Part shown: positions 28,332-38,357 of the stretch, piece after piece
Position numbering within the stretch: the stretch's first letter is position 1
Layout of the letters: each line of letters begins with the position of its first letter
Assembly (NCBI RefSeq): GCF_946480385.1
Contig: NZ_CAMLJP010000023.1
Location: forward strand, 1 to 62,367
Direction of reading: 5' to 3'
From: an uncultured Azospirillum sp.
GTDB lineage: Bacteria; Pseudomonadota; Alphaproteobacteria; Azospirillales; Azospirillaceae
Length of the DNA stretch: 62,367 bases
Made by a program: the position numbers and the translations under genes
Notes under the pieces: generated by a model
The model's database searches: none
What the model was told of the DNA's origin: nothing
What the model saw: only the letters and a program-made list of their open reading frames with translations

Positions 28332-29189
28332 ATGGACCAGCGGATCATCGACCTCTACGACGAATACACCCATGCGCCGCTGCCGCGCCGGGTGTTCCTG
28401 GAGCGGCTGGCGGGGCTGGCGGGCAGTGCGGCTGCCATTCCGGCAATCCTGGCGGCGATCGAGCCGAACTATGCCCGCGCGGCCATCGTCGGAGAGGACG
28501 ACACCCGTCTGGCGGCGGAGGATGTCAGCTTCCAGGGGGCGACCGGCGACGTGACCGGCTATCTCGCCCGGCCGAAGCTGATCGACAAGGCTCCGGCGGT
28601 GCTGGTCATCCACGAGAATCGCGGTCTGAACGCCTACGTCAAGGACGTCACACGCCGCCTTGCCACCGAAGGCTTCGTGGCGATGGCGCCGGACCTGCTG
28701 TCGCCGCTGGGCGGCACGCCGCAGGACGCCGACAAGGCCCGCGACATGATCGGCCAGCTCGACACCGACAAAACGGTCAACAACCTGATCGCCGGCATGA
28801 GCTATCTGATGGCCTACCGCTATTCCTCGGCCAAGGTCGGGGCGGTCGGCTTCTGCTGGGGCGGCGGCATGATCAACCGGCTGGCGATCAAGGCGCCCGA
28901 CCTGAAGGCCGGCGTCGCCTTCTACGGCCCGACCCCCGACCCGGCGCTGGTCGGTACGGTGAAGTCGCCGCTGCTGCTGCACTATGCCGGGTTGGACCAG
29001 CGCGTGAACGCCGGCATCCCCGCTTACGACGAGGCGCTGAAGAAGGCCGGCGTCGAGCATCAGATTTATGTGTATGAGGGCGTCAACCACGCCTTCCACA
29101 ACGACACCTCGGCCGAGCGCTACAACAAGGAGGCCGCCGATCTGGCCTGGAAGCGCACGGTGGAGTTCCTGAAGGCGAAGCTGGCGTAG
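28332..29189 (+). CDS. Dienelactone hydrolase family protein with Tat-like leader
   Basis: An alpha/beta hydrolase of the carboxymethylenebutenolidase group, 285 residues. The catalytic Cys175 lies in GAVGFCWGGGM; the Asp (AGLDQRVNAG) and His (VNHAFHNDTS) of the triad are in place. Residues 19-45 (RRVFLERLAGLAGSAAAIPAIL) resemble a twin-arginine signal, suggesting export to the periplasm, unlike the cytoplasmic classical enzyme. The substrate is unknown and there is no aromatic-degradation cluster nearby. The ATG at 28332 follows AGGGGGCATCGGGG. It stands alone, 124 bp after lolD. Confidence 0.85.
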   Translation: MDQRIIDLYDEYTHAPLPRRVFLERLAGLAGSAAAIPAILAAIEPNYARAAIVGEDDTRLAAEDVSFQGATGDVTGYLARPKLIDKAPAVLVIHENRGLNAYVKDVTRRLATEGFVAMAPDLLSPLGGTPQDADKARDMIGQLDTDKTVNNLIAGMSYLMAYRYSSAKVGAVGFCWGGGMINRLAIKAPDLKAGVAFYGPTPDPALVGTVKSPLLLHYAGLDQRVNAGIPAYDEALKKAGVEHQIYVYEGVNHAFHNDTSAERYNKEAADLAWKRTVEFLKAKLA

Positions 29190-29201
29190 GGGGCGGAGCA
29201 G

Positions 29202-29777
29202 TCAGCCCAACAGCTCCGTCGTGTCCACGACCTTTGCATATTCGCCATCCATGTTGGCGAGCGACAGGTCGTGGACCTCCTCCGCCGTCCGCAGCCTTCC
29301 CGACCGGTCTTTCCGGGCGAAGGTGAAGCAGGCGTCGGCCACCAGACGCACGTCGTAGCCGAGGTTGCCGGCCATCCGCACCGTCGCCTCGACGCTGTTG
29401 TTGGTGATGACCCCGGCCACCACCAGCGTGCCGATGCCGCGGCCGCGCAGCCAGTCGTCCAGGCCGGTGCCGATGAAGGCGCTGTTCACCCGCTTGCCGA
29501 TCACCGTCTCGCCCGGCAGCGGCATCGCCTCGTCCTTGAAGGCGTGTCCGGGGCCACCGGGGCGGTAGGTGGACTCGGGCTCCACCGAATCGTGGCGGAT
29601 ATGGACGATGGGCCGCCCGTTCCGTCGCCACGCGGCCAGCAAGGCCGCAACGTTGGCTTCGGCTTGCGGGTTGTTGCGCGGGCCGATGAGGCTCCAGCGC
29701 GGGTCGTCGATGGCCTTCTGCAGGTCGACGATCAGCAAAGCGGCGTTTGGGGGCACGGGAGCGGAGAGAGTTTCCAT
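29202..29777 (-). CDS. Isochorismatase-fold hydrolase with Ser at the nucleophile position
   Basis: A 191-residue protein of the cysteine-hydrolase/isochorismatase superfamily. The expected Asp18 (LLIVDLQKAI) and Lys95 (VIGKRVNSAF) of the catalytic triad are present. The third position, normally Cys in a TNxCVxxT context, reads TNNSVEAT, with Ser128. The enzyme may therefore use a different chemistry, or belong to a subfamily where Ser is normal. The ATG at 29775-29777 gives the family N-terminus; upstream frame is unsupported. It converges with the dienelactone hydrolase gene, 12 bp apart. Confidence 0.8.
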   Translation of the reverse strand: METLSAPVPPNAALLIVDLQKAIDDPRWSLIGPRNNPQAEANVAALLAAWRRNGRPIVHIRHDSVEPESTYRPGGPGHAFKDEAMPLPGETVIGKRVNSAFIGTGLDDWLRGRGIGTLVVAGVITNNSVEATVRMAGNLGYDVRLVADACFTFARKDRSGRLRTAEEVHDLSLANMDGEYAKVVDTTELLG

Positions 29778-29886
29778 GCCGACGATCCTGCCGCGATAGT
29801 CCATCGCGTGACAAGTCCGCCGGTTTCTGGCTCTAATCCGGCGCTCGACCCTCGTTTCCCGTTTCAAGCGCTTGTCCGGAGGCGCC

Positions 29887-30287
29887 GTGCTCGCATCCCC
29901 CCTGTCCTTGCTTGCCGTCGCTGCCGGAGGTGCCGCCGGATCGGTGGCGCGTTACCTGACGCTGCTGCTGGTCGCGCAGTGGGTCGGCACCCGCTTTCCG
30001 ATGGGCACGATCATCGTCAACGTGATCGGCTGCACGGCGATGGGGGTGCTGTCCGAACTGGCGAGCCTGACCTGGTCGCCGTCGCCGGAAATCCGGGCCC
30101 TGATCCTGGTCGGCGTGCTCGGCGGCTTCACCACCTTCTCCTCCTTCACGCTGGACATCGGCGTCCTCGTCGCCCGTGACGAGATCGCCGCGGCGGCGGG
30201 ATACTTCCTCGCCTCGACGCTGTTCAGCGTGGTGGGCTTCTTTGCCGGCCTGTGGGCCGTGCGTTCTCTTGTTTCGGTGTCCCTCTG

Positions 30288-30288
<1 letters not shown>
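29887..30288 (+). CDS. crcB: Fluoride channel CrcB/Fluc
   Basis: A small dual-topology membrane channel that exports fluoride. It has 133 residues and four helices. Family motifs are GGAAGSVARY near the N-terminus, GTIIVNVIGC and GVLGGFTTFSSFTLD, including the conserved Asn and the TTFS track. GTG 29887 is preferred because GGAGG lies 4 nt before it; a TTG at 29872 is the other option. No fluoride riboswitch is visible upstream. The stop overlaps the rluC start (ATGA-type), so fluoride export and rRNA modification genes are translated together here. Confidence 0.9.
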
Positions 30289-31339
<1,051 letters not shown>

Positions 31340-31340
<1 letters not shown>

Positions 31341-32026
31341 TGGTCTCCGTGGGGAAATCGCCGCTGAGGTTGGCCCTGTTTGATTGCGACGGCACCCTGG
31401 TCGACAGCCAGTTCGCCATCATCGACGCCATGACCCAGGCCTGGGCCGAGCATGGGCTGGGCGAACCGGACCCGGCCGACGTCCGCCGCATGGTCGGGCT
31501 GTCGCTGGTCGAAGCGGTGGCCCTGCTGCTGCCGCAGCGCGACGCAGACCTGCATGTCGCCGTGGCGGAGAGCTACAAGCGCGCCTTCTCCTCCGCCCGC
31601 AGCCGCGGCGAGGTGGACGAGCCGCTCTTTCCCGGCATCGTCGACACGCTGGCGGCGCTGGAGGAGGCAGGCGTGCTGCTGGGAGTCGCCACCGGCAAGT
31701 CGCGGCGCGGGCTGGACGCGGTGCTGAAGGGCCACGGGCTGACCGGCCGCTTCGTCACCTTGCAGACTGCCGATGTCGGTCCCGGCAAGCCCAACCCGCA
31801 CATGGTGCAGCGTGCGCTGGCGGAGACCGGTGCGGACGAGGCGGCGACGGTTGTGATCGGCGACACGACCTACGACATTCAGATGGCCCGCAACGCGCGG
31901 GTGCGGTCGGTCGGCGTCTCCTGGGGGTACCATGCGGTGCCGGAGCTGGAGCGGGCCGGGGCCGACCGCATCGTCCACCGCGGACGTGATGTCGCCACCG
32001 CGGTGCTGGAGCTTTTGGAAGGGTAA
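31340..32026 (+). CDS. HAD-superfamily phosphatase (phosphoglycolate phosphatase-like)
   Basis: A 228-residue HAD hydrolase. Motif I is FDCDGTLVDS with nucleophile Asp15 and Asp17; motif II is GVATGKSRRG; motif III Lys is in GPGKPNPHM; motif IV is VVIGDTTYDIQMA. A helical cap lies between motifs I and II. Best guess is a Gph-like phosphatase, but the substrate is not decided by sequence. It sits between rluC and the ATP12 gene with a 1-nt overlap and a 3-nt gap. Confidence 0.85.
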
Positions 32027-32029
32027 GCG

Positions 32030-32725
32030 ATGAAGCGTTTCTACAAGGTGGCGGGCGTCGGCGAGACCGAAGGCGGCTTTCAGGTCGAACTGGACGGCCG
32101 TCCGGTGCGCAGCCCGGCCAAGGCGCCGCTGATCTTCCCCAGCCGGCCGCTGGCCCAGGGCGTGGCCGATGAATGGTCGGCGCAGGGCGATCAGATCGAC
32201 GCCCATTCGATGCCGCTGATGCAGCTGTCGAGCACCGCAATCGACCTGATCCCGGCCAAGCGGCCGGACATCGTCCAGGCCATCAGCGCCTATGCCGGCA
32301 CCGACCTGCTGTGCTACCGCGCCGAACATCCCCAGCCGCTGGTGGAACGGCAGGCTCAGCTTTGGCAGCCGCTGCTGGATTGGGCGGCACTGACCTATGA
32401 CGCGCCGCTGCATGTCTGCGCCGGGCTGATGCCCAAGCCGCAGCCGGAGGAGGCATTGGCCGCACTGCGCCGGGTGGTGGAGCGGACCGACGACTGGTAT
32501 CTGTCGGCGCTTCAGACCGCGACCGGCGTCTGCGGGTCGATCATCGTGGCGCTGGCCCTGCTGGAAGGCCGCCTCAGCGCCGAAGAGGCGTTCGAGGTCT
32601 CCCAGCTGGACGAAACCTATCAGATCGAACAATGGGGCGAAGACGCCGAGGCCACGAAGCGCCGCGCAAACGTGCGCGCGGAGATCGTGGCCTGCCGGCG
32701 GTTCGTGGATCTGCTGCGGGGGTGA
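32030..32725 (+). CDS. ATP12 family F1-ATPase assembly chaperone
   Basis: The 231-residue protein belongs to the ATP12 family, which in mitochondria helps assemble F1-alpha into ATP synthase and is widespread in alphaproteobacteria. Segments such as RFYKVAGVGETEGGFQVELDGRPVRSPAK (read in parts), ADEWSAQGDQIDAHSMPLMQL and TDLLCYRAEHPQPLVERQ are characteristic. The start is ATG 32030, 3 nt after the HAD gene. A perfect hairpin lies directly after the stop. Confidence 0.92.
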   Translation: MKRFYKVAGVGETEGGFQVELDGRPVRSPAKAPLIFPSRPLAQGVADEWSAQGDQIDAHSMPLMQLSSTAIDLIPAKRPDIVQAISAYAGTDLLCYRAEHPQPLVERQAQLWQPLLDWAALTYDAPLHVCAGLMPKPQPEEALAALRRVVERTDDWYLSALQTATGVCGSIIVALALLEGRLSAEEAFEVSQLDETYQIEQWGEDAEATKRRANVRAEIVACRRFVDLLRG

Positions 32726-32751
32726 GGTGTGGGGGTGTTAGCCCCCACACC
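32726..32751. terminator. Hairpin between convergent genes
   Basis: A perfect 10-bp stem, GGTGTGGGGG at 32726-32735 with CCCCCACACC at 32742-32751, and a 6-nt loop. It begins at the base after the ATP12-gene stop and ends 12 nt from the stop of the convergent gene. There is no T tract on either side, so if it terminates it is an atypical, perhaps bidirectional, terminator. Confidence 0.5.
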
Positions 32752-32763
32752 ATCAGGAACCCC

Positions 32764-33402
32764 TTACTTCGTGGTGGTGGTGCCGGTCGTCGAGCCGCTG
32801 GTGGTCGAACCGGCGGTCGGGGCGGCGCCCGGCGCGACCTTCTCGGTCTCGGCCGGCTTACGGTTCTTGTTCAGCGACGTCATGGTGTCGTCGTACTTGA
32901 ACTCCGGCATCGACTTCACGTCGTCGCGGCTCATGCCGGCCAGGTTCAGGCGGTTGTTCTGCGAATCCCAGTTGGCGGCGCTGTAATCGACGGCGACCTG
33001 CTTCTCGCCGATGCCAAGGAAGCCGCCGGAGCTGATGACCAGCTGCTTGGCCTTGCCGTTGGCGTCGAGGATGACGTCGTCGACTTCACCGATCTTGTTG
33101 TTGTCGCGGCCATAGACGTTCTTGCCGATCAGCTCGTCGGCGCTGGCGAGCTGGCCGCCCGTGCCGCTCATGCCGCCGGACGTGGCCGCGCTGCCGGACG
33201 TCATGCTGTCAGACTTGGTGGCATCCGACTTCATCGTATCCGACTTCGTCGTACCGGTCTTGGTGCCATCCGGGGCGGCGGTGTTGGACATGCTGGAGGT
33301 AGAGGAAGACGGATTGCCCACGGTCGGCGAAGTGGTCTGTGCGACGGCGGCGCCGGTCATGAGAGCCAGCGAAGCGGCGGTAGCGATCAGGATGCGACGC
33401 AT
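32764..33402 (-). CDS. Exported PRC-barrel domain protein
   Basis: A 212-residue protein with a signal peptide (RRILIATAASLALMTGAAVAQ). A low-complexity stretch rich in Ser, Thr, Lys, Asp and Met follows at about 25-80, with SDxxKSD repeats. A PRC-barrel domain lies at about 85-160 (ADELIGKNVYGRDNNKIGEVDDVILDANGKAKQ in parts), and a Thr/Gly/Ser-rich tail ends the protein. ATG at 33400-33402 follows AAAGGAG, deciding the start. Such proteins are thought to act at the cell surface or in stress; the function here is unknown. Confidence 0.85.
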   Translation of the reverse strand: MRRILIATAASLALMTGAAVAQTTSPTVGNPSSSTSSMSNTAAPDGTKTGTTKSDTMKSDATKSDSMTSGSAATSGGMSGTGGQLASADELIGKNVYGRDNNKIGEVDDVILDANGKAKQLVISSGGFLGIGEKQVAVDYSAANWDSQNNRLNLAGMSRDDVKSMPEFKYDDTMTSLNKNRKPAETEKVAPGAAPTAGSTTSGSTTGTTTTK

Positions 33403-33519
33403 GGGGGTGGCTCCTTTGTCGTTGTGTCGATGACACGAGGTTCGTGTGTCGAGAGACATCGGAACAACAGCGACGGAGCCCGTTTTATTTCACCTTCCGG
33501 GAATTCTTTTGGTGAGGGA

Positions 33520-34434
33520 CTACCCCTTTGAGGTGTGGTCCCAGTCCGGCGCGTGCGGATTCAGCGCCACCGGCCCGGCCTGGAAGGTCAGCCCGTTTTC
33601 GGCCGCGCGCTGCACGTCCTCCAGCCGCAGCAGGGCGAGCGCGGCGCCGTCGCGGCCGCTGCGGATCTCGCCGGCATCCTTGCCGTCCAGCGTCACCGGC
33701 GTGCCGGCTTCCGGTGCCGCGCCGTCGAAGGTGACGGGGAACAGCTTCTTCTTGATGAGGGCGCGGTATTTGGTACGGGCGGTCAGCTCCTGTCCCATGT
33801 AGCAGCCCTTGTCCCAGGAGATGGCGTTCAGCGCGTCCATCCGGCTTTCCAGCGGGATCGACTTCTCCGGGATCAGGTCCAGCGTGCCGTCGGGCACGCC
33901 GAGCGACAGGCGCAGCCGGTCGTAATCCGCCACGTCCCGCCGCACCAACCCGGCCGACTCCAGTGCGGCGACCCCATCGGCCGGCAGGAACAGGCGGGCG
34001 CCCAAAGCCGGCAGCCGCGGATCGGTGAAGGCGATGCCGCCGGCGAAGGGCCGCACGGCGCCCGGTTCGGCCGGCAGACCCAGCGCCTCCAGCGCGCCCT
34101 CCCCGAAGGCGACGGCGACGCGCAGCTGCGCCGCCCGGTCTTCAAGCGCGATCTTGGAGCGCAGCTTGTACATCTTCAGCCGCCGCAGCAGGTCGGCGCG
34201 CCGGTCCGTTTCCGGATCCAGCAGAAGGACGGCGCCCTCGCCGCCGTCCGACTCGACCATGCTGAAATCATGCAGGAACTTGCCCTGCGGGGTCAGGAAC
34301 AGGGCGTAGGCGGCATGGTCGGGCGTGACCCGCAGCACGTCGTTGGACACCAGCCCCTGCAGGAAGGCCTTACGGTCCTCGCCCGAAACCGCCACCACGC
34401 TCCGCTGGTCCAGCACTGCGTAACCCGCCGACAT
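33520..34434 (-). CDS. ygfZ: YgfZ/GcvT-domain iron-sulfur repair protein
   Basis: A folate-binding protein of the YgfZ/IBA57 group, which assists iron-sulfur cluster assembly or repair. The 304-residue protein carries the diagnostic motif KGCYMGQELTAR near residue 220 with its conserved Cys. The N-terminus (YAVLDQRSVVAVSGEDRKAFLQGLVSND) and LTPQGKFLHDF are standard. ATG 34432-34434 (MSAGYAVL) is preferred over a GTG four codons upstream. It diverges from the ABC importer genes. Confidence 0.9.
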   Translation of the reverse strand: MSAGYAVLDQRSVVAVSGEDRKAFLQGLVSNDVLRVTPDHAAYALFLTPQGKFLHDFSMVESDGGEGAVLLLDPETDRRADLLRRLKMYKLRSKIALEDRAAQLRVAVAFGEGALEALGLPAEPGAVRPFAGGIAFTDPRLPALGARLFLPADGVAALESAGLVRRDVADYDRLRLSLGVPDGTLDLIPEKSIPLESRMDALNAISWDKGCYMGQELTARTKYRALIKKKLFPVTFDGAAPEAGTPVTLDGKDAGEIRSGRDGAALALLRLEDVQRAAENGLTFQAGPVALNPHAPDWDHTSKG

Positions 34435-34630
34435 CCTAGCCTCCACGTCATCCGATGGCCTGAAGTGTTGGGCCGAACGGGCCCGCTGGCAAGAGTCTGC
34501 CGCGTTGCGGAAGGCTGGGTTGCGGGTGCCGACTGTGGCATGATGACCAAAGCGGCAGATGCATCACCGTTGGGCAGAGGATCGGTTGTTGACGGCCGGT
34601 GGTGCCGCCGGATTACTCTGTTGGTAGCGG

Positions 34631-34646
34631 TGGCACGGCTTTGGCA
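34631..34646 (+). promoter_or_regulatory. Possible sigma-54 promoter
   Basis: TGGCACGGCTTTGGCA matches the -24/-12 consensus (TGGCAC, five bases, TTGC) with one mismatch and correct spacing. It lies just before the ABC ATPase gene. If real, transcription would start near 34658, so translation would have to begin downstream of the ATG at 34647. Chance is not excluded. Confidence 0.3.
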
Positions 34647-36263
34647 ATGCCATGCAGGTTTGACCTTTTCCCGGATTGCTCCTCCTTGCCTTCGCACGCC
34701 GAGACCTTACCCCCGGACGCTCCGCCGCCCCGTTTGGAGCTGCGCGGCATCACCAAGCGATTCCCCGGCTGCTTGGCCAACGACCATGTCGACCTCGTCC
34801 TGCAGCCGGGTGAGATCCATGCGCTTCTGGGCGAGAACGGGGCCGGCAAGTCCACCCTGGTCAAGATGATCTACGGGGTGCTGCACCCCGATTCCGGAAC
34901 CATGCTGTGGCAGGGGGCGGAGACGACGGTGCCCGATCCGGCCGGCGCCCGCCGTCTCGGCATCGGCATGGTGTTCCAGCATTTCTCGCTGTTCGACACG
35001 CTGACGGTGACGGAGAACATCGCGCTCGGCCTCGACAATGCCGGGCCGATGGACCAGCTCGCCGACCGCATCCGCACCGTGTCGGAACGCTATGGGCTGG
35101 CGCTCGACCCCGGCCGCCATGTCTTCCACCTGTCGGTGGGCGAGCGGCAGCGGGTGGAGATCGTGCGCTGCCTGCTGCAGGACCCGAAGCTGCTGATCAT
35201 GGACGAGCCGACCTCGGTCCTGACGCCGCAGGAGGCCGCCAAGCTGTTCGAGACGCTGCGCGTCCTGGCGGCGGAGGGCTGCACAATCCTCTACATCTCG
35301 CACAAGCTGGAGGAAATCCGCGCCCTGTGCAGCCGCGCGACGGTGCTGCGCGCCGGCAAGGTTGTGGGCGACGCCGACCCGCGGCAGGAGACCGCGCGCA
35401 GCCTGGCCGAGATGATGATGGGGGCGGAGTTGTCCACCCCGGAACGGCCGCCGCAGGGTGCCGCCGGAGCCGCCCGTCTGACGGTGCGCCACCTGTCGAC
35501 CACCTCCGACAACCCCTTCGCCACCAACCTGAAGGATGTCAGCTTCGAGGTGCGGGCGGGCGAGATCCTCGGCATCGCCGGTGTCGCCGGCAACGGTCAG
35601 GCGGAGCTGATGGCGGCGCTGAGCGGCGAGGTGCTGCTGGCCGACGCCGATGCCGTGGTGATCGAGGGCACGTCGGCCGGGCATCTGGGGCCGCGGGCGC
35701 GCCGGGAACTCGGCCTCGCCTTCGTGCCGGAGGAGCGGCTGGGCCGCGGCGCCGTGCCGGAACTGAGCCTGTCGGAGAATGCGCTGCTGTCCGGCTATGC
35801 CCGCGAACCGCTGGTGCGTGGCGGCATGGTCCATTTCGCCCGAGCCCGCGCCTATGCCGAAACGATCATCCGCGGCTTCAACGTGGTCGCCCATGGCCAT
35901 CGGGCGGAGGCGCGGTCGCTGTCCGGCGGCAACCTGCAGAAATTCATCATCGGCCGTGAAATCCTGCAAAAACCCAAGCTTCTGGTCGTCGGCCAGCCGA
36001 CCTGGGGCGTCGATGCCGGTGCCGCGGCCGCCATCCACAAGGCGCTGATCGATCTGGCGCGGTCGGGTGCGGCGGTGCTGGTCATCAGCCAGGATCTGGA
36101 CGAGCTGTTCGTGCTGAGCGACCGGATTTCCGTGCTGTTCCACGGCCGCCTGTCCGACAGCCGGCCGACGCACGAGACGACGGTGGAACGCATCGGCCTG
36201 CTGATGGGCGGCCTGTTCGGCACGCCGCCGGACGAAGACGGGGAGATCACGCGTGCGGTCTGA
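34647..36263 (+). CDS. ABC importer ATPase, nucleoside/BMP type (two ATPase domains)
   Basis: A 538-residue protein with two fused ATPase domains, as in sugar and nucleoside importers. The first has Walker A GENGAGKST, signature LSVGERQR and Walker B LLIMDEPTSVL. The second has a degenerate Walker A (GVAGNGQAELMAAL) and signature LSGGNLQK. With the two permeases and lipoprotein-type binding protein downstream it forms one importer. The start is uncertain: ATG 34647 lacks a good ribosome site, GTG 34599 and TTG 34686 are alternatives, and core homology begins near RLELRGITKRF at ~34722. Confidence 0.88.
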   Translation: MPCRFDLFPDCSSLPSHAETLPPDAPPPRLELRGITKRFPGCLANDHVDLVLQPGEIHALLGENGAGKSTLVKMIYGVLHPDSGTMLWQGAETTVPDPAGARRLGIGMVFQHFSLFDTLTVTENIALGLDNAGPMDQLADRIRTVSERYGLALDPGRHVFHLSVGERQRVEIVRCLLQDPKLLIMDEPTSVLTPQEAAKLFETLRVLAAEGCTILYISHKLEEIRALCSRATVLRAGKVVGDADPRQETARSLAEMMMGAELSTPERPPQGAAGAARLTVRHLSTTSDNPFATNLKDVSFEVRAGEILGIAGVAGNGQAELMAALSGEVLLADADAVVIEGTSAGHLGPRARRELGLAFVPEERLGRGAVPELSLSENALLSGYAREPLVRGGMVHFARARAYAETIIRGFNVVAHGHRAEARSLSGGNLQKFIIGREILQKPKLLVVGQPTWGVDAGAAAAIHKALIDLARSGAAVLVISQDLDELFVLSDRISVLFHGRLSDSRPTHETTVERIGLLMGGLFGTPPDEDGEITRAV

Positions 36264-36290
36264 TGGGTATTTGAGCGCCGGAGACGCCGC

Positions 36291-37367
36291 ATGAGCCTCA
36301 TCCGTCTCGAACCGCGCGGGCAGGCGTCGAAGACCATGGTCTATGCCACGCCGCTGCTGGCGGTGGCGCTGACCCTGCTCAGCGGCTTCATCCTGTTCAT
36401 GGCGATGGGCTTCGACCCGCTGAAGGCGCTCTATTCCTTCTTCGTCGCGCCGCTGACCTCGGTCCGCGGGGTGGGCGAGCTGGTGGTGAAGGCGACGCCG
36501 CTGGTGCTCTGCGCCGTCGGGCTCGCCATCGGCTTCCGCGCCAATGTCTGGAACATCGGCGCCGAAGGGCAGCTGACGCTGGGCGCCATCACCGGCGGCG
36601 GTCTGGCGCTGGCCTTCTATGGCGAGGGCGGCTGGTGGCTGCTGCCGCTGATGGTGATCGGCGGGGCCATCGGCGGGGCGGTGTGGGCTGCGGTGCCGGC
36701 CTATCTGCGGCTGCGCTTCAACGCCAGCGAGATTCTGACCAGCCTGATGCTGAACTATGTGGCCCTGCTGCTGCTGAACTATCTGGTCCATGGTCCCTTC
36801 CGCGACCCGGACGGCTTCGCCTTCCCCGAATCGCGGCTGTTCGAGGCCGATGCCACGCTGCCGATCCTGTGGGCGGGGACCCGCGTCCATCTGGGCGCGC
36901 TGTTCGCGCTATTGGCCGTGGCCGGCGGCTGGCTGCTGATCGCGCGTACCTTCATCGGCTTCCAGATCAAGGTGATCGGTCTGACACCGGCCGCCGCCGG
37001 CTATGCCGGATTCGACCAGAAGCGCATCGTCTGGCTGACGCTGCTGCTGTCCGGCGCGCTCGCCGGCATCGCCGGCATGGGCGAGATCGCCGGCCCGATC
37101 GGCCAGATCACCGCCAGCATTTCGCCCGGCTACGGCTATACCGCAATCATCGTTGCCTTCCTGGGCCGGCTGCATCCGGTCGGCATCCTGCTGGCGGCGC
37201 TGCTGATGGCGCTGTCCTTCATCGGCGGCGAGGCGGCGCAGATCGCCATGGGCCTGCCCAAGGCCATCACCGGAGTGTTCCAGGGCATGCTTCTGTTCTT
37301 CCTGCTGGCGAGCGACGTGCTGATCCGCTACCGGGTCCGCTTCGGAGCGCGGAGGGCCGTGGCATGA
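36291..37367 (+). CDS. ABC importer permease 1, nucleoside/BMP type
   Basis: A 358-residue inner-membrane permease of the BPD_transp_2 group (ribose/nucleoside type), with about nine helices. The conserved stretch GFRANVWNIGAEGQLTLGAI is diagnostic, as is the SPGYGYTAIIVAFLGRLHP segment. It lies 27 nt after the ATPase gene and overlaps the second permease gene by 4 nt (ATGA). The two permeases form the transmembrane channel. Confidence 0.9.
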   Translation: MSLIRLEPRGQASKTMVYATPLLAVALTLLSGFILFMAMGFDPLKALYSFFVAPLTSVRGVGELVVKATPLVLCAVGLAIGFRANVWNIGAEGQLTLGAITGGGLALAFYGEGGWWLLPLMVIGGAIGGAVWAAVPAYLRLRFNASEILTSLMLNYVALLLLNYLVHGPFRDPDGFAFPESRLFEADATLPILWAGTRVHLGALFALLAVAGGWLLIARTFIGFQIKVIGLTPAAAGYAGFDQKRIVWLTLLLSGALAGIAGMGEIAGPIGQITASISPGYGYTAIIVAFLGRLHPVGILLAALLMALSFIGGEAAQIAMGLPKAITGVFQGMLLFFLLASDVLIRYRVRFGARRAVA

Positions 37368-38293
37368 ACGACCTTGCCCTGATCGGCCCGATCCTGGCCG
37401 CCATGTTCGCCGCCGCGACACCGCTGCTGCTCGCCGCCCTTGGCGAGCTGGTGGTCGAGAAGTCGGGCGTCCTCAACCTCGGGGTGGAGGGGATGATGCT
37501 GGTCGGCGCCGTCTGCGGCTTTGCCGTGACGGTCGAGACCGGCAGCGCCACCACCGGCTTCCTCGTCGCCGCGCTGGCCGGCGCCGCCACCGCCTCGCTG
37601 TTCGCCGTGCTGACCCTGTTCCTGCTGGCCAACCAGGTGGCGACCGGGCTGGCGCTCACCCTGTTCGGCGTCGGCCTGTCGGCGCTGATCGGCCAGGGCT
37701 TCGTCGGTATTCCGCTGGACGGGCTGCCGAAGCTGTACATTCCCGTCCTGACCGACCTGCCGGTCGTGGGGCAGGCGGTGTTCGGCCAGGACGTGATGGT
37801 CTATCTGGCGGTGGCCGCCGTGCCGCTGGTGCATCTGTTCCTCTATCGCACCCGGGCCGGCCTCGTGCTGCGCGCGGTGGGGGAGAACCACACGGCCGCC
37901 CATGCGCTTGGCTATAAAGTGCTGCGCATCCGCTTCCTCGCCGTGCTGTTCGGCGGGGCCATGGCCGGGCTGGGCGGCGCCTTCCTGTCGATGGACTACA
38001 CGCCGATGTGGGCGGAGAACATGACGTCGGGCCGCGGCTGGATCGCACTGGCGCTGGTGGTCTTCGCCACCTGGAAACCGGCGCGCGCCATGCTGGGCGC
38101 CTGGCTGTTCGGCGGCGTCACCATCCTGCAGCTGCACGTCCAGGGGCTGGGCATCGACGTGCCGTCGCAGCTCTTGTCGATGCTGCCGTATCTGGCTACC
38201 GTTCTGGTTCTGGTGCTGATTTCGCGGGACGTCGCCCGCATCCGCCTGAACGCGCCGGCCTGTCTGGGAAAACTGTTTCATCCCGATGCTTGA
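37364..38293 (+). CDS. ABC importer permease 2, nucleoside/BMP type
   Basis: A 309-residue permease of the same group, with about eight helices. Its signatures are GELVVEKSGVLNLGVEGMML and RAVGENHTAAHALGYKV. The ATG at 37364 overlaps the stop of permease 1. It is the partner half of the channel. The 64-bp gap to the binding-protein gene contains a possible weak promoter (TTGAAA at 38303-38308 and TCTAAA at 38326-38331), which may raise expression of that gene. Confidence 0.9.
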   Translation: MNDLALIGPILAAMFAAATPLLLAALGELVVEKSGVLNLGVEGMMLVGAVCGFAVTVETGSATTGFLVAALAGAATASLFAVLTLFLLANQVATGLALTLFGVGLSALIGQGFVGIPLDGLPKLYIPVLTDLPVVGQAVFGQDVMVYLAVAAVPLVHLFLYRTRAGLVLRAVGENHTAAHALGYKVLRIRFLAVLFGGAMAGLGGAFLSMDYTPMWAENMTSGRGWIALALVVFATWKPARAMLGAWLFGGVTILQLHVQGLGIDVPSQLLSMLPYLATVLVLVLISRDVARIRLNAPACLGKLFHPDA

Positions 38294-38357
38294 CGCGTCG
38301 TTTTGAAATCGAAACAAAGCCCATATCTAAAGACACTGAAGAACAAGGAGCGTCGAC

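Noticed and set aside
29778..29886. Fluoride riboswitch upstream of crcB
   Set aside because: I looked for the conserved pseudoknot core and found no match in this 109-bp stretch.
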